Source: Bactericera cockerelli
Lineage: Eukaryota > Arthropoda > Insecta > Hemiptera > Triozidae
Direction: 5' to 3'
Assembly: GCA_024516035.1 (NCBI GenBank)
Contig: CM044961.1
Span: 12,747,800-12,811,799 of the forward strand
Length of the DNA: 64,000 nucleotides
Within the stretch, counting starts at the first letter, position 1. Each line of letters starts with the position of its first letter. Shown in pieces: positions 11,101-20,267 of this stretch. The notes beneath the pieces were generated by a model that saw only the letters and a program-made list of their open reading frames with translations, was not told the origin of the DNA and did not search any database. Made by a program: the position numbers and the translations under genes.

Positions 11101-12168
11101 ATAAACCACATTTTGACTTTTATTATTGAGAGGTATTTTTGGAATATTGGGTTTTTCTTTCTGGGGAAAGCGTTCAAACTGTATTTTATATTTGTTGAAT
11201 TGCTGTTTTATTTCCAAGTCTTCAATATTATTATTTGGTGATTCAAGTTGTTCATTAATTGCCATTGATACGTTGGATAAAATATTGTCAGGTTCAAGAG
11301 GTGGAGTAGTATTTTGATTTAAGTCTCTGTTTTCTCTCAAGGGCTGATCATCTTGTGCACTCTGTTCTTCTCTGACTTTAGATTTTATTTGATCTAGTTC
11401 CATAGTGGTGAAAACTTTCCTTGATAATACAGATCGAACTTGAGTTGCTAGTTTATTTCCATCTAATTGTTCATAGGTAAATTCAGAAGTCCAAATATGT
11501 TGAAGTCTTGATAAGTATTGCCTCTTGTTGGTCTCAATTTCGGTGGCTTTAAAGTACGCATATAATAAATCAGAATTTCTTTTCTTGGTCCAACGCGTAC
11601 GGCCTTTGCGAGCATTTCTTGTGGGCTGGATCTCATGGCCACTAGAAGACTCGGAATGACGAAATGAGATGTCATTCGAGAGAATTCTAGTATTCGGTGA
11701 TGTCGCACTGGCCCTTGTGGTGATGGGAGAGGATTCTATCAGAGTGCCACTCGCTTCAGTCTCTGACGCCGGGAAATTATCATTTCCAGATGTATGGGGG
11801 TTTCTTTGTCTCAGTGAGGCATGGCCTACTGGAACGTTATCAGCTCGGTTGATGTTAGTCTTGACTGCTTGTTCATTATCCTCGGGGTCGAACGAGGATG
11901 ATGATGATGATGATATGGTATACCGTGGTCTCCAATAACGGCTGTCTCTGTTTCTTGGTCTGCTACGCAAAGAATATTGAGAACTTGAGGGGCCGGGTTT
12001 TTGGCTCATATTTATATAGATTTAGGCATTACAAGGAGACAAAATGTGTGTCAAAATGTTGATAAAACTGAAAACAACACTTCAAAATCTATACATTTTA
12101 GTTGGAAAATCAAAGTTTCGGAGAAAATTCGCGATCGAAATTTTTCGGTTTTTTCGCGATCGAAATAT
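8119..12168 (-). mobile_element. Nested LINE with restriction-like endonuclease
   Basis: A complete-looking single-ORF LINE lies on the minus strand inside the 3' UTR of the surrounding LINE. Its 3' UTR is short (about 8119-8193) and its 5' UTR is about 12010-12168. The boundaries were inferred by comparing the interrupted UTR unit with the intact one; the insertion point is within the ATT-rich run TATTGTTGTAATATTATTG. Members of the R4/Dong group with this endonuclease are known to favour TAA/ATT repeats, so the site fits. No long target duplication can be read. Confidence 0.75.
8194..12009 (-). CDS. Intact LINE polyprotein: Myb-like domain, RT, CCHC, restriction-like endonuclease
   Basis: A single uninterrupted ORF of 1271 codons. 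Residues 1-130 are Ser/Arg-rich. At about 135-200 there is a basic, Trp-containing GRTRWTKKRNSDLL segment resembling the Myb/SANT-like DNA-binding domain of this LINE group. Reverse transcriptase spans about 530-830: KSPGIDK, motif A GWIDYMKAYD (Asp666), GLFQGDSLS, and the catalytic YMDD at 778-781. A CCHC knuckle follows (C1078, C1081, H1090, C1095). The C-terminus has the restriction-like endonuclease signature PD (1164-1165), then Asp1180, and Lys/Tyr at 1199-1200. This order is that of single-ORF LINEs of the R2/R4 (Dong) type; I favour R4/Dong from the YMDD and CCHC context. The lack of stops implies a recent insertion, possibly still competent. Confidence 0.9.
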   Translation of the reverse strand: MSQKPGPSSSQYSLRSRPRNRDSRYWRPRYTISSSSSSSFDPEDNEQAVKTNINRADNVPVGHASLRQRNPHTSGNDNFPASETEASGTLIESSPITTRASATSPNTRILSNDISFRHSESSSGHEIQPTRNARKGRTRWTKKRNSDLLYAYFKATEIETNKRQYLSRLQHIWTSEFTYEQLDGNKLATQVRSVLSRKVFTTMELDQIKSKVREEQSAQDDQPLRENRDLNQNTTPPLEPDNILSNVSMAINEQLESPNNNIEDLEIKQQFNKYKIQFERFPQKEKPNIPKIPLNNKSQNVVYQVNESLKHEFTKSNNLQDTHHFIYCAALTVCFLLNISVNTNRRKNVTWQNEEPPWKKRLEHKINNIRKNIGIIETYFQKNFQVSKYVKNKIKSICYFAKIKHWKPNFLQILKCHLDSLKQKIRILGYRIRKYNKRVKRYKQNKLFRHNQKAFYRELNKNKLTNVPKNKNPPNSNTLYTFWNSIWGLDKHHNPNAEWIRMEEERMKDIPSMNEINICKNDVQQSVKYLHNWKSPGIDKIQNYWIKYFTNTHEILARQFQECINNPNRMPGFLTEGVTYLLPKNNNIDNPASYRPITCLPTMYKVFTSILKNKIYDHVTRNNILCEEQIGSRSHTFGTKESLTLDNIICKQAKQKCRNISVGWIDYMKAYDSTPHSWLLKILDIYKIDKNIVKFLKHNMTTWCTELSLRLTSGEHSMSYNEIRTQKIQFNRGLFQGDSLSSLWFCLALNPISNILNSEPYGYKINKHVDSKISHQFYMDDLKLYASNEDQLQSQLEIVSHVSKDICMNFGLDKCKTLSIKRGKVVHSANITLMDNTQFTALSPDETYKYLGMYQNLNMNNKDLKKQFSDSFRERVTIIMNTELYSKNKIQAINSWAIPLLTYTFGILNWSATDLDNLNRVIRTTMTKYRSHHPHSAVERMNLPRYQGGRGLVNLKTLHSKQVEKLRKYFANKTSRFLEHAKKADEYTPLKLCDNNFQLPIENTSSDLISSWESGALKGKYPKHLNGEHVDKKLSTLYLTRGYLFSETEGFINAIQDQTIKTRNYIKHIMKININDMCRLCGKITESIQHLSSGCSMLAATEYTARHDLVAKIFHQALKHLLFQSKKKIPYFKYKPQRIIENKNVKIYWNQPIMTDTRTLHNKPDILVMKKSEKQAFILDVTIPLDENLHTAYMEKKRKYEDLKFKLARIHNLSSVLIIPIVISSNGLVHKNCKSQLEQCGLKNIEYLIETSQKSVILSTTSIIRKCLNIN

Positions 12169-12618
12169 TATTGTAAAAATTTACAATATTTTTTTTTTTT
12201 TTTTTTTTTTTTTTTGTAACATTATTGTAAAAAGAGTTTGCAAATGTTAAAAACATATTGGGTTAAACTTAGTTTTCAAATTCAGTCACTCAGGTGGTAG
12301 ATCTCAAACAATGTTTGTACAAATAATTTTGTATTATTGTTGTAATATTATTGTAAAAATTTACAATATTTTTTTTGTAATATTATTGTAAAAGAAAAGA
12401 AAGCAAATGTTAAAAACATATTGGGTTAAACTTAGTTAATTATATAAAAAATAAAGACTTTATAATTTAGCTTTATTGTAAAAAATGTATCAACCTAGAA
12501 TAAATTTAAGATGGTTAAAACCCATCTCCCTAAAAGTTAGCCTTAGCTTAGGAGATGTACAATTTATGTAAATTTATTTTGAAATCAATAAAGTATCAAT
12601 TCAATTCAATTCAATTCT
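12168..12618 (+). repeat. Resumed 3' UTR and tail of the outer LINE
   Basis: After the nested element the ATATTATTGTAAAAATTTAC words resume, with a long T-run at about 12189-12215. One more complete UTR unit follows, then a unique stretch and the terminal (AATTC)n run at 12596-12618. Confidence 0.75.
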
Positions 12619-12830
12619 CTGTCACTCTCTCTCCTTTTCTCTCTGTCTCCGTTTCTACCTCTGCCTCTTTCTATGTCTCTCTCTCCCTCTCCCTCTCTTT
12701 CTCTATCTTTCTCTCTCTCTCTCTGTCTACCTCTCTCTCTCTCTCTCTTTCTTTCTCCCTCTGTCTCCTTTTCTCTCTCGGTCTATTTCTATCTCTTTCT
12801 CTCTTTCGCTGACAGTGTTCATCTTCAGTC
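12610..12830. repeat. CT-rich low-complexity tract
   Basis: The tract is (CT)n, (CTCTGT)n and related pyrimidine repeats on the plus strand, starting directly after the LINE tail. Open frames over it on either strand are artefacts. Confidence 0.85.
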
Positions 12831-12984
12831 TCCTTAGTTAATGTTATTTGGGAATTCTCAATCTCCTCACTCCTATGTTTCTTGTTTACTCTCCTCCCCA
12901 CCCCTCTGTAGAGCTGATTGGGGGATTTGGAGTTGTCAGAAGTTGATCGATGGATTTATTAAGAGGCAATGGCCTTAAAGAGGA

Positions 12985-13265
12985 GAGAAAGTGAAGGAGA
13001 AAGAAAGGGATTTAATTATTGAAAACAAAGTCAGAGAAAAATTGAAGTAGATAGATAAGAAAGGTAATATACAAAGACAAGAAGAGAGAGATTGAAGTGA
13101 AAAAAGAAAATATGACAGTGAAGAAACTGAATTAAGAAGAGAGATAAACATTTTTTTAAAATAAGACAAAAGAGAAAGTAGACAAAGAAAGAGAGCATGA
13201 AAAATAGGCGATAAGGAAAGAAACAGAGAAGAAGAAGAGAGAAAAAAAGAGCTATGGAGAGGAGG
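12985..13265. repeat. GA-rich low-complexity tract
   Basis: Purine-rich sequence (GAGAAA, AAAGAGA, GAAGAAG) with no gene. Confidence 0.7.
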
Positions 13266-13271
13266 TAATTA

Positions 13272-13925
13272 GGTATTACTTCCGATAAGTTTCTAATATT
13301 AGAAATCAGAAGTATTGTGTTCGTTTTTTTTTTTTAATATTATTTTGCTCCAATTTCATTTTTACTTTCCTTATCCTATATTAAGGAAAGTATTGTATTC
13401 GTCGAAAATTTGACCTACCCAGTTTTTCACATTTCTGGACGAATCATAGCCTCAGGATACCAAAAAAGTTGTTTTCAGCCATTGGTCCGTGCGTCTGTCT
13501 GTGTGTCTGTGTGTCTGTGTGTGTGTGTGTGTGTGTGAACAGGATATCTCAAGAACGGTAAGAGCTAGAGACTTGAAATTTGGTATGGAAATTAATTTTA
13601 TACACCAGACGAACCACGAAACATTTGGTTGCAATCGGCCGCAGAATGCGGCCGCAGGGCCGCAAATATTGGCCGCAAGCGCCGTTTCTATGAATTGGTT
13701 AAAGATACAAAAAAAGTTAGAGAACAACATTTTCTTAGATTAAAAAAATAATAGGAGTCTATTCTGATCATTTTTTTGATATCTTGAACTTTTTTGAACT
13801 CGGCCCCAATTTATTTTTCTTCATATTTCTGGACGCTTCATAACCTAATGAGCAACTTTGGATTTGTGTCTGTCTGTCGGTTAAAAACATTCCTTGTTTC
13901 GCGCAAACATTTTAGTATTACAGAC
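13272..13925 (+). mobile_element. Composite of two hairpin-headed repeat types
   Basis: The type-1 head (ACTTCCGATAAGTTTCTAAT...GAAGTATTGTGTTCG, 13278-13323) is followed after about 40 bp by a type-2 head (ACTTTCCTTATCCTATATTA...GGAAAGTATTGTATTCG, 13364-13402). The type-2 body contains CACATTTCTGGACGAATCAT, a (TGTCTGTG)n run, and ATATCTCAAGAACGGTAAG. At about 13800 the type-1 body resumes (CATATTTCTGGACGCTTCAT, then GTCTGTCTGTCGG). The simplest reading is a type-2 copy inserted in a type-1 copy just after its head. Confidence 0.65.
13630..13680. repeat. GGCCGC-rich cluster
   Basis: GGCCGC words are repeated about every 12-18 bp (CGGCCGCAGAATGCGGCCGC and neighbours), in contrast to the AT-rich surroundings. 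It lies inside the type-2 repeat body. Confidence 0.6.
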
Positions 13926-14165
13926 GGCTTGCAAGCACTACAGGTTAACATTTCAGCTAATATTATGTATTTCCCCAGCCAGGTTACAATAAGGTAAGAC
14001 CAGCCAACAATTCTAACATACGAGTCCCTCAGTAGCTGCATAAAGTACCTATATTACCCAGATAATATACTACATGGTCGAATAATTTGTACAAAGTATC
14101 TATCAATGGCCTTCAAAACAACCCTGCAATAATGAAAGCAGGACAAATGCCCGGATTAATTATTT
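13926..14165. other. Non-coding, nothing recognised
   Basis: AT-rich sequence between the hairpin-headed repeats and the minisatellite. No gene or repeat family was recognised. Confidence 0.4.
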
Positions 14166-14169
14166 CTGA

Positions 14170-16145
14170 AACCCTCTTTCTCTAACATTGCATCAAGTGC
14201 ATCTCTCTCTCTCTTCCTATAACTTCTGTTATTTTTCTCTCCCTCTCTCCTCCCCTAACATAGTATCAAGTACATCCCTCTCTCCCTTCCTATAACTTCT
14301 ATGCTGTCGCGTATATATACTCTTGGTAGCGCGCAAACTATTTCGATTTGACTTGGCGGGTCGGAGCGCTACCGCGCTCCTTAATTATCTTTCTCTTCCT
14401 CCCTGCTCCCCTAACATAGTATCAAGTACATCTCTCTCTCCCTTCCCATAACTTCTATTCTCTTTCTCTTCCTCCCTCCTCCCCTTACATAGTATCAAGT
14501 GCATCTCTCCCTTCCTTCCTATAACTCTATTCTCTTGCTCTTCCTCCCTCCTCCCCTAACATAGTATCAAGTACATCCCTCTCTCCCTTCCTATAACTTC
14601 TATTCTCTTTCTCTTCCTCCCTCCTCCCCTTACATAGTATCAAGTGCATCTCTCCCTTCCTTCCTATAACTTCTATTCTCTTGCTCTTCCTCCCTCCTCC
14701 CCTTACATAGTATCAAGTGCATCTCTCCCTTCCTTCCTATAACTTCTATCTCTTTCTCTTCCTCCCTCCTCCCCTTATATAGTATCAAGTGCATCTCTCC
14801 CTTCCTTCCTATAACTTCTATTCTCTTTCTCTTCCTCCCTCCTCCCCTTACATAGTATCAAGTGCATCTCTCCCTTCCTTCCTATAACTTCTATTCTCTT
14901 GCTCTTCTCCCTCCTCCCCTTACATAGTATCAAGTGCATCTCTCCCTTCCTTCCTATAACTTCTATTCTCTTTCTCTTCCTCCCTCCTCCCCTAACATAG
15001 TATCAAGTGCATCTCTCCCTTCCTTCCTATAACTTCTATTATCTTGCTCTTCCTCCCTCCTCCCCTTACATAGTATCAAGTGCATCTCTCCCTTCCTTCC
15101 TATAACTTCTATTCTCTTTCTCTTCCTCCCTCCTCCCCTTACATAGTATCAAGTGCATCTCTCCCTTCCTTCCTATAACTTCTATTCTCTTTCTCTTCCT
15201 CCCTCCTCCCCTTACATAGTATCAAGTGCATCTCTCCCTTCCTTCCTATAACTTCTATTCTCTTGCTCTTCCTCCCTCCTCCCCTTACATAGTATCAAGT
15301 GCATCTCTCCCTTCCTTCCTATAACTTCTATTCTCTTTCTCTTCCTTCCTCTCCCCTTACATAGTATCAAGTGCATCTCTCCCTTCCTTCCTATAACTTC
15401 TATTCTCTTTCTCTTCCTCCCTCCTCCCCTTACATAGTATCAAGTGCATCTCTCTCTTCCTTCCTATAACTTCTATTCTCTTTCTCTTCCTCCCTCCTCC
15501 CCTTACATAGTATCAAGTGCATCTCTCCCTTCCTTCCTATAACTTCTATTCTCTTTCTCTTCCTTCCTCTCCCCTTACATAGTATCAAGTGCATCTCTCC
15601 CTTCCTTCCTATAACTTCTATTCTCTTTCTCTTCCTCCCTCCTCCCCTAACATAGTATCAAGTGCATCTCTCCCTTCCTTCCTATAACTTCTATTCTCTT
15701 TCTCTTCCTTCCTCTCCCCTTACATAGTATCAAGTGCATCTCTCCCTTCCTTCCTATAACTTCTATTCTCTTTCTCTTCCTCCCTCCTCCCCTAACATAG
15801 TATCAAGTGCATCTCTCCCTTCCTTCCTATAACTTCTATTCTCTATCTCTCCCTCCTTCCTCTCCTAACATAGTATCAAGTGCATCTCTCCCTTCCTTCC
15901 TATAACTTCTATTCTCTTTCTCTTCCTCCCTCCTCCCCTAACATAGTATCAAGTGCATCTCTCCCTTCCTTCCTATAACTTCTATTCTCTTTCTCTTCCT
16001 CCCTCCTCCCCTAACATAGTATCAAGTGCATCTCTCTCTCCTTCCTTCCTATAACTTCTATTCTCTATTCTCTCCCTCCTTCCTCTCCTAACATAGTATC
16101 AAGTACATCTCTCTCCTCTCACTTCCTATAACTTCCATTCTCTTT
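14170..16145. repeat. 73-bp pyrimidine-rich minisatellite
   Basis: About 25 tandem units of 71-74 bp. Each holds CATAGTATCAAGTGCATCTC, then TTCCTTCCTATAACTTCTAT and a CTCTTTCTCTTCCTCCCTCC stretch. Units vary by TTAC/TAAC before CATAG and by TTTCTC/TTGCTC. The array decays at both ends into plain CT-rich sequence. The plus strand is strongly pyrimidine-biased over about 2 kb. Confidence 0.95.
14301..14388. other. Non-repeat insert within the first minisatellite units
   Basis: About 88 bp of unrelated, GC-richer sequence (GCTGTCGCGTATATATACTC ... GGAGCGCTACCGCGCTCC) sits where a unit should contain its TTCTATTCTC stretch. It contains an 8-bp inverted repeat, GGTAGCGC and GCGCTACC. I do not recognise it. 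Confidence 0.6.
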
Positions 16146-16353
16146 CTCTCCCTACCATTCTACCTTGACTTACTGGTATCAAATCGAGATTTGGAACTAT
16201 TCCTCTCTCTATTCTCTCTCTCTCTCTCTCTCCGTCCTTCCCATTCCACCGTGACAAAATGATATCAAAGTTATCCTTCTCCCTTACTTCCTAATATGAC
16301 TTTTCTTCTCTTTTTCTATCCTTTCCCCATTTGTCCTTATCTCCTTATCTCTG

Positions 16354-16385
<32 letters not shown>

Positions 16386-16660
16386 ATCCTTGACATGGTA
16401 AAATATCAAATGCATCTGTCTCCTCCTCTTTACTTAACTTCTATTCTCTTTCTCTCTATCTCCCATTTTCATCATATCTCTCTCTATGTACTCTAACTGT
16501 TTCTCTCTATATCTCATCCTTTTCCTTTATCTACTTTTCCTACCTCATTCTATCGCTCTTACCATTCTGTCTCTGTGTACTCTACCCGCTCTGTCTATAA
16601 CCCTTTCTCTCTCTCTCCTCTTCTCTTATTCCCTCTTTCCTCATCCCCCCTTCAATAAAA
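16145..16660. repeat. CT-rich low-complexity tract
   Basis: (CT)n runs alternate with degenerate derivatives of the minisatellite (ATGGTAAAATATCAAATGCA at about 16396). No gene. Confidence 0.75.
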
Positions 16661-16811
16661 AATTAATGAGTTTATGTTGTCTGGCAGTCGAGTCGGGACA
16701 ATAACATTAGTGTCCAAATTGTACGGACGGGGCCCGGACGCACACAAGGCGACAGATGTCCGCTCCATTAACATGTGTGTAGCACAGGTTAATGGAGCTG
16801 CTGTTAAACAA

Positions 16812-17058
16812 ATTTGAAATGCACCAATTCTCGTTAAGTCACTGAAGTTAAGCTACGTCCAGCGAGGTTAGGATTTGGATGGATGAACATTCAAATTCGA
16901 ACCCTCGTGATTCGGACCATTCCCGGCCCCACTCAGGCTGGGTGAGGTTAATTTGAGTAGCGGGTTTGTATTTTTCCAGCGAATGGAGACCCCCGTCGTG
17001 AAGTTAAAAACAAGACCATACATTTGAAAGCGACGTTAAACCCGGGATAATTAAAATA
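16812..17058 (+). mobile_element. 5S rRNA-derived SINE, best-preserved copy
   Basis: Positions 16827-16892 resemble 5S rRNA: AAGTCACTGAAGTTAAGCTA corresponds to the box A region and GGATTTGGATGGATGAAC to box C. The body follows with CACTCAGGCTGGGTGAGGTT, TCCAGCGAATGGAGACCCCC and the tail TTGAAAGCGACGTTAAACCC before an A/T-rich end. Known 5S-headed SINEs (SINE3 type) are transcribed from this internal promoter and mobilised by a LINE that recognises the tail. The partner LINE is not evident in this window. Confidence 0.85.
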
Positions 17059-17099
17059 AACAAATGTGACCATGTTCTAATCCATGTTCTAATCTAATC

Positions 17100-17145
17100 T
17101 AATTCATGTTCTAATCTAATAAAAAAAAAAAAAAAAAAAAAAATG
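17100..17145. repeat. Repeated TCTAAT words and poly-A run
   Basis: ATGTTCTAATCTAAT is repeated and is followed by a run of about 23 A at 17120-17142. Confidence 0.7.
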
Positions 17146-17200
17146 TATGTATTAGGTCATACCTACACCTATACTCAGACATTTCAAAAGTGCTCTGTAG

Positions 17201-17355
17201 TGTGATATTTGGGTTTCACGTCGCATTTAACCACAATCGTACATGGTCATATCACGAAGGGGCTATCATTCACCAACATTAACTGTGTGAAAAACCCAGT
17301 TGCTCCAATAAATTAACCTCACCCGGCCTGAGTGGGGCTGGGAATAATAAGCGGA
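17201..17355 (-). mobile_element. 5S-derived SINE body, reversed fragment
   Basis: Reading plus, TTTGGGTTTCACGTCGC and ATTAACCTCACCCGGCCTGA are the reversed family tail and body. The 5S head is lost. Confidence 0.65.
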
Positions 17356-17639
17356 TCGTGGATTGTCAAGATGAATGGGCGTGGACTGCCAAGATACCAA
17401 GGATGTATTCGAAACCAAAAAGGTCACCAATCCATGTATTCACTTCGTTGCTGGCAATGGATTGGTGCTTTAACTTAAGTCATCAGATGAGAATTGCCTC
17501 CACTGGCTGAACCTCGCTCCTTCTTTGTGAGATCCCTCCATCCACCTTTGTTGGGCGATTGAAAGGGGGCACCTGCTGGCAATAGCCTCAATCCCCCATC
17601 TGATTAACGTATGCTTAACATATTATAGATCATTAAGCA

Positions 17640-17730
17640 CCGGGTTTTACCCTCTATTCTCTGTAAACTCACAAACCAGCTAACCACAATAACTCACCCA
17701 GCCTGAGTACATTTTACTTCTTCACAATAG
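17640..17730 (-). mobile_element. 5S-derived SINE body, second reversed fragment
   Basis: ACCGGGTTTTACCCTCTATT, CACAAACCAGCTAACCACAA and CTCACCCAGCCTGAGTAC are family body words in reverse. The flanking 17360-17640 and 17730-18100 hold nothing recognised. Confidence 0.55.
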
Positions 17731-18139
17731 TAACTACCCAGGCGTGGTCGGTGCTAAGGAGCTGCGGAACTGCAGCACTCCCAGACGAACAAGAAAAAGA
17801 GAGGATTTTCTCATGTCCTATAATAAACATTTCAGAATAATAAATTAATGTAGAATTCTTATGATCGGCAACAAAATTGAACTCTTTAGATACTGAAAGA
17901 GCGACTCTATAAATCCCATTTTAGTTCGGTTTATTTGGCAGCACCCTCAAAACATTTTCTTACCGGTCACGCCTTTGGTATATTACCTACATATACGTAC
18001 GTGTCTGAAAAAGTTATGCTAAAACACCTCATGAAGTCCAGTGTGCAGATTAATACATGGCGACACAGATGACCACATTCCACATTGTTGCAATAATACA
18101 CTGGAAACTCGCCGCGAACTAATTAAAAAATGTTAAAAC

Positions 18140-18450
18140 TTGACCTAGCACCCCCCCCCCCCCCCCCGATCCTCCTCAACTCACCCCCCTCTATATATCG
18201 AGTTCTCTCCTCGATACCCCGAGTACACCATTTCCCACTAAATGTCAACAACCCCCTACCCTAAAATGACCCGTATCTTTCGTCTCCTCCCTCCCTAATC
18301 CTACTCCCTCCCCTCCCCCAAATTTAACTCCCTCCCCCTAGTTTCCCGTTTAACTTCAACTGCACCCCAAACCCCTCTGTAACCCCTCCCAACTTCCCGT
18401 TACCCCTTCCTCTCTAGTTTCAAGCCAACTTTCCATCGAGCAATATAATT
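18140..18450. repeat. C-rich tract with poly-C run
   Basis: A run of about 17 C at 18151-18168 leads into roughly 250 bp of CCCTCCC-type pyrimidine sequence on the plus strand. No gene. Confidence 0.7.
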
Positions 18451-18765
18451 AAGTTTTTGTCGAAATTAAATTTAACGTTTACTTTTTTTGAAATTGTGAC
18501 CGCTGTTAGAGGTGATATTTATGCACAATTGTACATAAACACAATTATACACATAAAATTTTGCCTTTGTAGGAAGCGTTAGTTATTACCTTTTTTTCAT
18601 GAGTTCGTCAGAATGTTGTTTGTTTTCCATTCAGGATCCGTTACTCTGTAAATGCAAGGCAAGCGAACGAGCCATATTAGAGCGAACCAAGGCATGTCTC
18701 TGTCTTGTTCGGGAAGTTTTCCAGCACCAAATTCCGTTTGCGGTGCACGTGCCTACATCAAAGAA

Positions 18766-18990
18766 GGTCCATTTCGCCAGCACCATCACCTTTAAAATGT
18801 AATAATACCCATGTAAAAAGATCATTGATGTATTTTTAATATCAGATGTATTTTTTTAATTAATGTACCAACATCAGTGCTATTTTATTCTTTTTTATGT
18901 GACACCATGTTTTTTTTTTTTTTTTTCAGATACCATCAACACATTTTTTGATATTACATTTCAAAGGTAATGGTGCTGGTGAAATGGACC
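18766..18990. mobile_element. Fold-back MITE-like element
   Basis: The 39-bp ends 18766-18804 and 18952-18990 are inverted copies (GGTCCATTTCGCCAGCACCA against TGGTGCTGGTGAAATGGACC), with a few mismatches and a T-run loop. No clear target duplication. The open frames at its left edge (18599-18802) include the arm and are not called. Confidence 0.65.
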
Positions 18991-19024
18991 CCATGAAAGA
19001 GAGTCGCGCAGCCCAATACCTTTG

Positions 19025-19340
19025 ATGTACCGACACCAAACAGATAGCTTTCGCGCGCATATTATTTTGTTATTCGGCGAACGGTCGTTCTTTCTTTACC
19101 TCGCCTCGGCCACACGTGCAGACAATACGAACGCCGCCGCCGTGTTCCCGTGTTGCTTCTGGAAACACATGCCTCGTTTGCGGACATGGTATAACACTAG
19201 GCATAGTGCAATAAAAAAGCTAAAAAGCTATTTATTGTCAGCGTGTTATTTTGCGGAAACAAAAAGGTATGTCGTGGTCACCGCAAGTTCTATGGTGGTA
19301 ACCGGGAAGTCTAATATTTCGCAAATCGTTAGGTAAGTCA
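19025..19340. other. GC-richer patch, unassigned
   Basis: CCTCGCCTCGGCCACACG and GAACGCCGCCGCCGTGTTCC stand out from the AT-rich surroundings. An open frame of 104 codons (19022-19336, plus) crosses it but shows no recognisable domain. It could be a non-coding first exon, a promoter-proximal region or a TE end. I make no gene call. Confidence 0.3.
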
Positions 19341-19534
19341 GAAACCCATGTACATAATTCTCGCATGCCTGGGAAAAAGGGGTTAAGTCAAAAAACCCAA
19401 CTTTTCAGGAGAGACAAAATAAAAAAAAACGCTCATACTTTGATTTTTGTATTTTAGTTGAAATCTTTTAGGAGTTTTCTTTCTGGGCCAAAGTGAGAAA
19501 ACGTTTCCTTTACACATTTTTTTCAGATTTTTTA

Positions 19535-19745
19535 CACATTTTTTACACATTTTACACATATTTTTCTATTCATTTGGTCAAGAAAACGTTTCCTTCATGT
19601 AAGTACTTTAACGACATAAGTCTTTTGGATCTTGACTTAACTCTTTTGAACCAATGCTTAAATCTTTTTGACCAAAATTTCAACTTGAATGATGGGACTT
19701 AAGTCTTTTGGACCAATACTTTGGGGTTAAGTCAGACTTATATCA
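19535..19745. repeat. Degenerate short tandem words
   Basis: TTTTACACATTTTTTACACA words are followed by four degenerate copies of ACTTAAGTCTTTTGGACCAA between 19610 and 19735. The rest of 19340-20130 is AT-rich with nothing else seen. Confidence 0.55.
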
Positions 19746-20267
19746 GAAATACCAAAAAAATATTTTTATAAGCAGATATTATTATGTCTTTTTTATTTTC
19801 TTTATAACTTTTTCACAGTTTTATTGAGACTTAATTCTTTTATACCATTGGATAGAGCTTGTTCTCCCGAATCCAACAATACCTATATCTCAAAATGTGA
19901 AATTTCTGACTTATATTGCAGAAAATACGAGGCATATACCTTGTTATTCGGAGGTTAAAACCTCGAGGTATAGCAAGGAGATATTGTTTGAGAACCACCT
20001 TTATTAGTACTTCAGGCGTCTACAAAGTCAACTGTAAAATTCAAATGCTCGAGAAAAAAAATACAGTAAATGTTTAAAAGTTTTAAAACCAGAGTTTTGA
20101 ATTTATATGAACACCTAGTTTTGTTTCATCTTTATGATTTTTTATTTGAAAAATTACAACTCTTGTTGTAATTTTGTAATATTTACTCTAAATTATGTAT
20201 GCTGTATTTTCCTGTGTTCTCTCTCTCTCTCTCAAAGGTGTATTTTTTTTGCTTATCATATTTGTGT

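Larger units (their letters stand above)
5336..12618 (+). mobile_element. 5'-truncated two-ORF LINE, interrupted by a second LINE
   Basis: The element consists of the end of ORF1, ORF2 (5654-7798), and a 3' UTR built from tandem units of about 165 bp (GTCACTCAGGTAGATCTCAA...TAATATTATTGTAAAA). The UTR stops near 8118, where another LINE is inserted in minus orientation, and resumes near 12168 with the same words. The element ends about 12618 with AATCAATAAAGTATC and an (AATTC)n tail. Short tandem tails instead of poly-A are known in the CR1/L2 type of LINE. Confidence 0.75.

Noticed and set aside
14170..16145. CRISPR-like array
   Set aside because: The units are contiguous with no unique spacers, and the genome is eukaryotic; it is a minisatellite.
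16825..16895. Possible 5S rRNA gene
   Set aside because: Only the promoter half resembles 5S; the rest is a SINE body and many copies share it.
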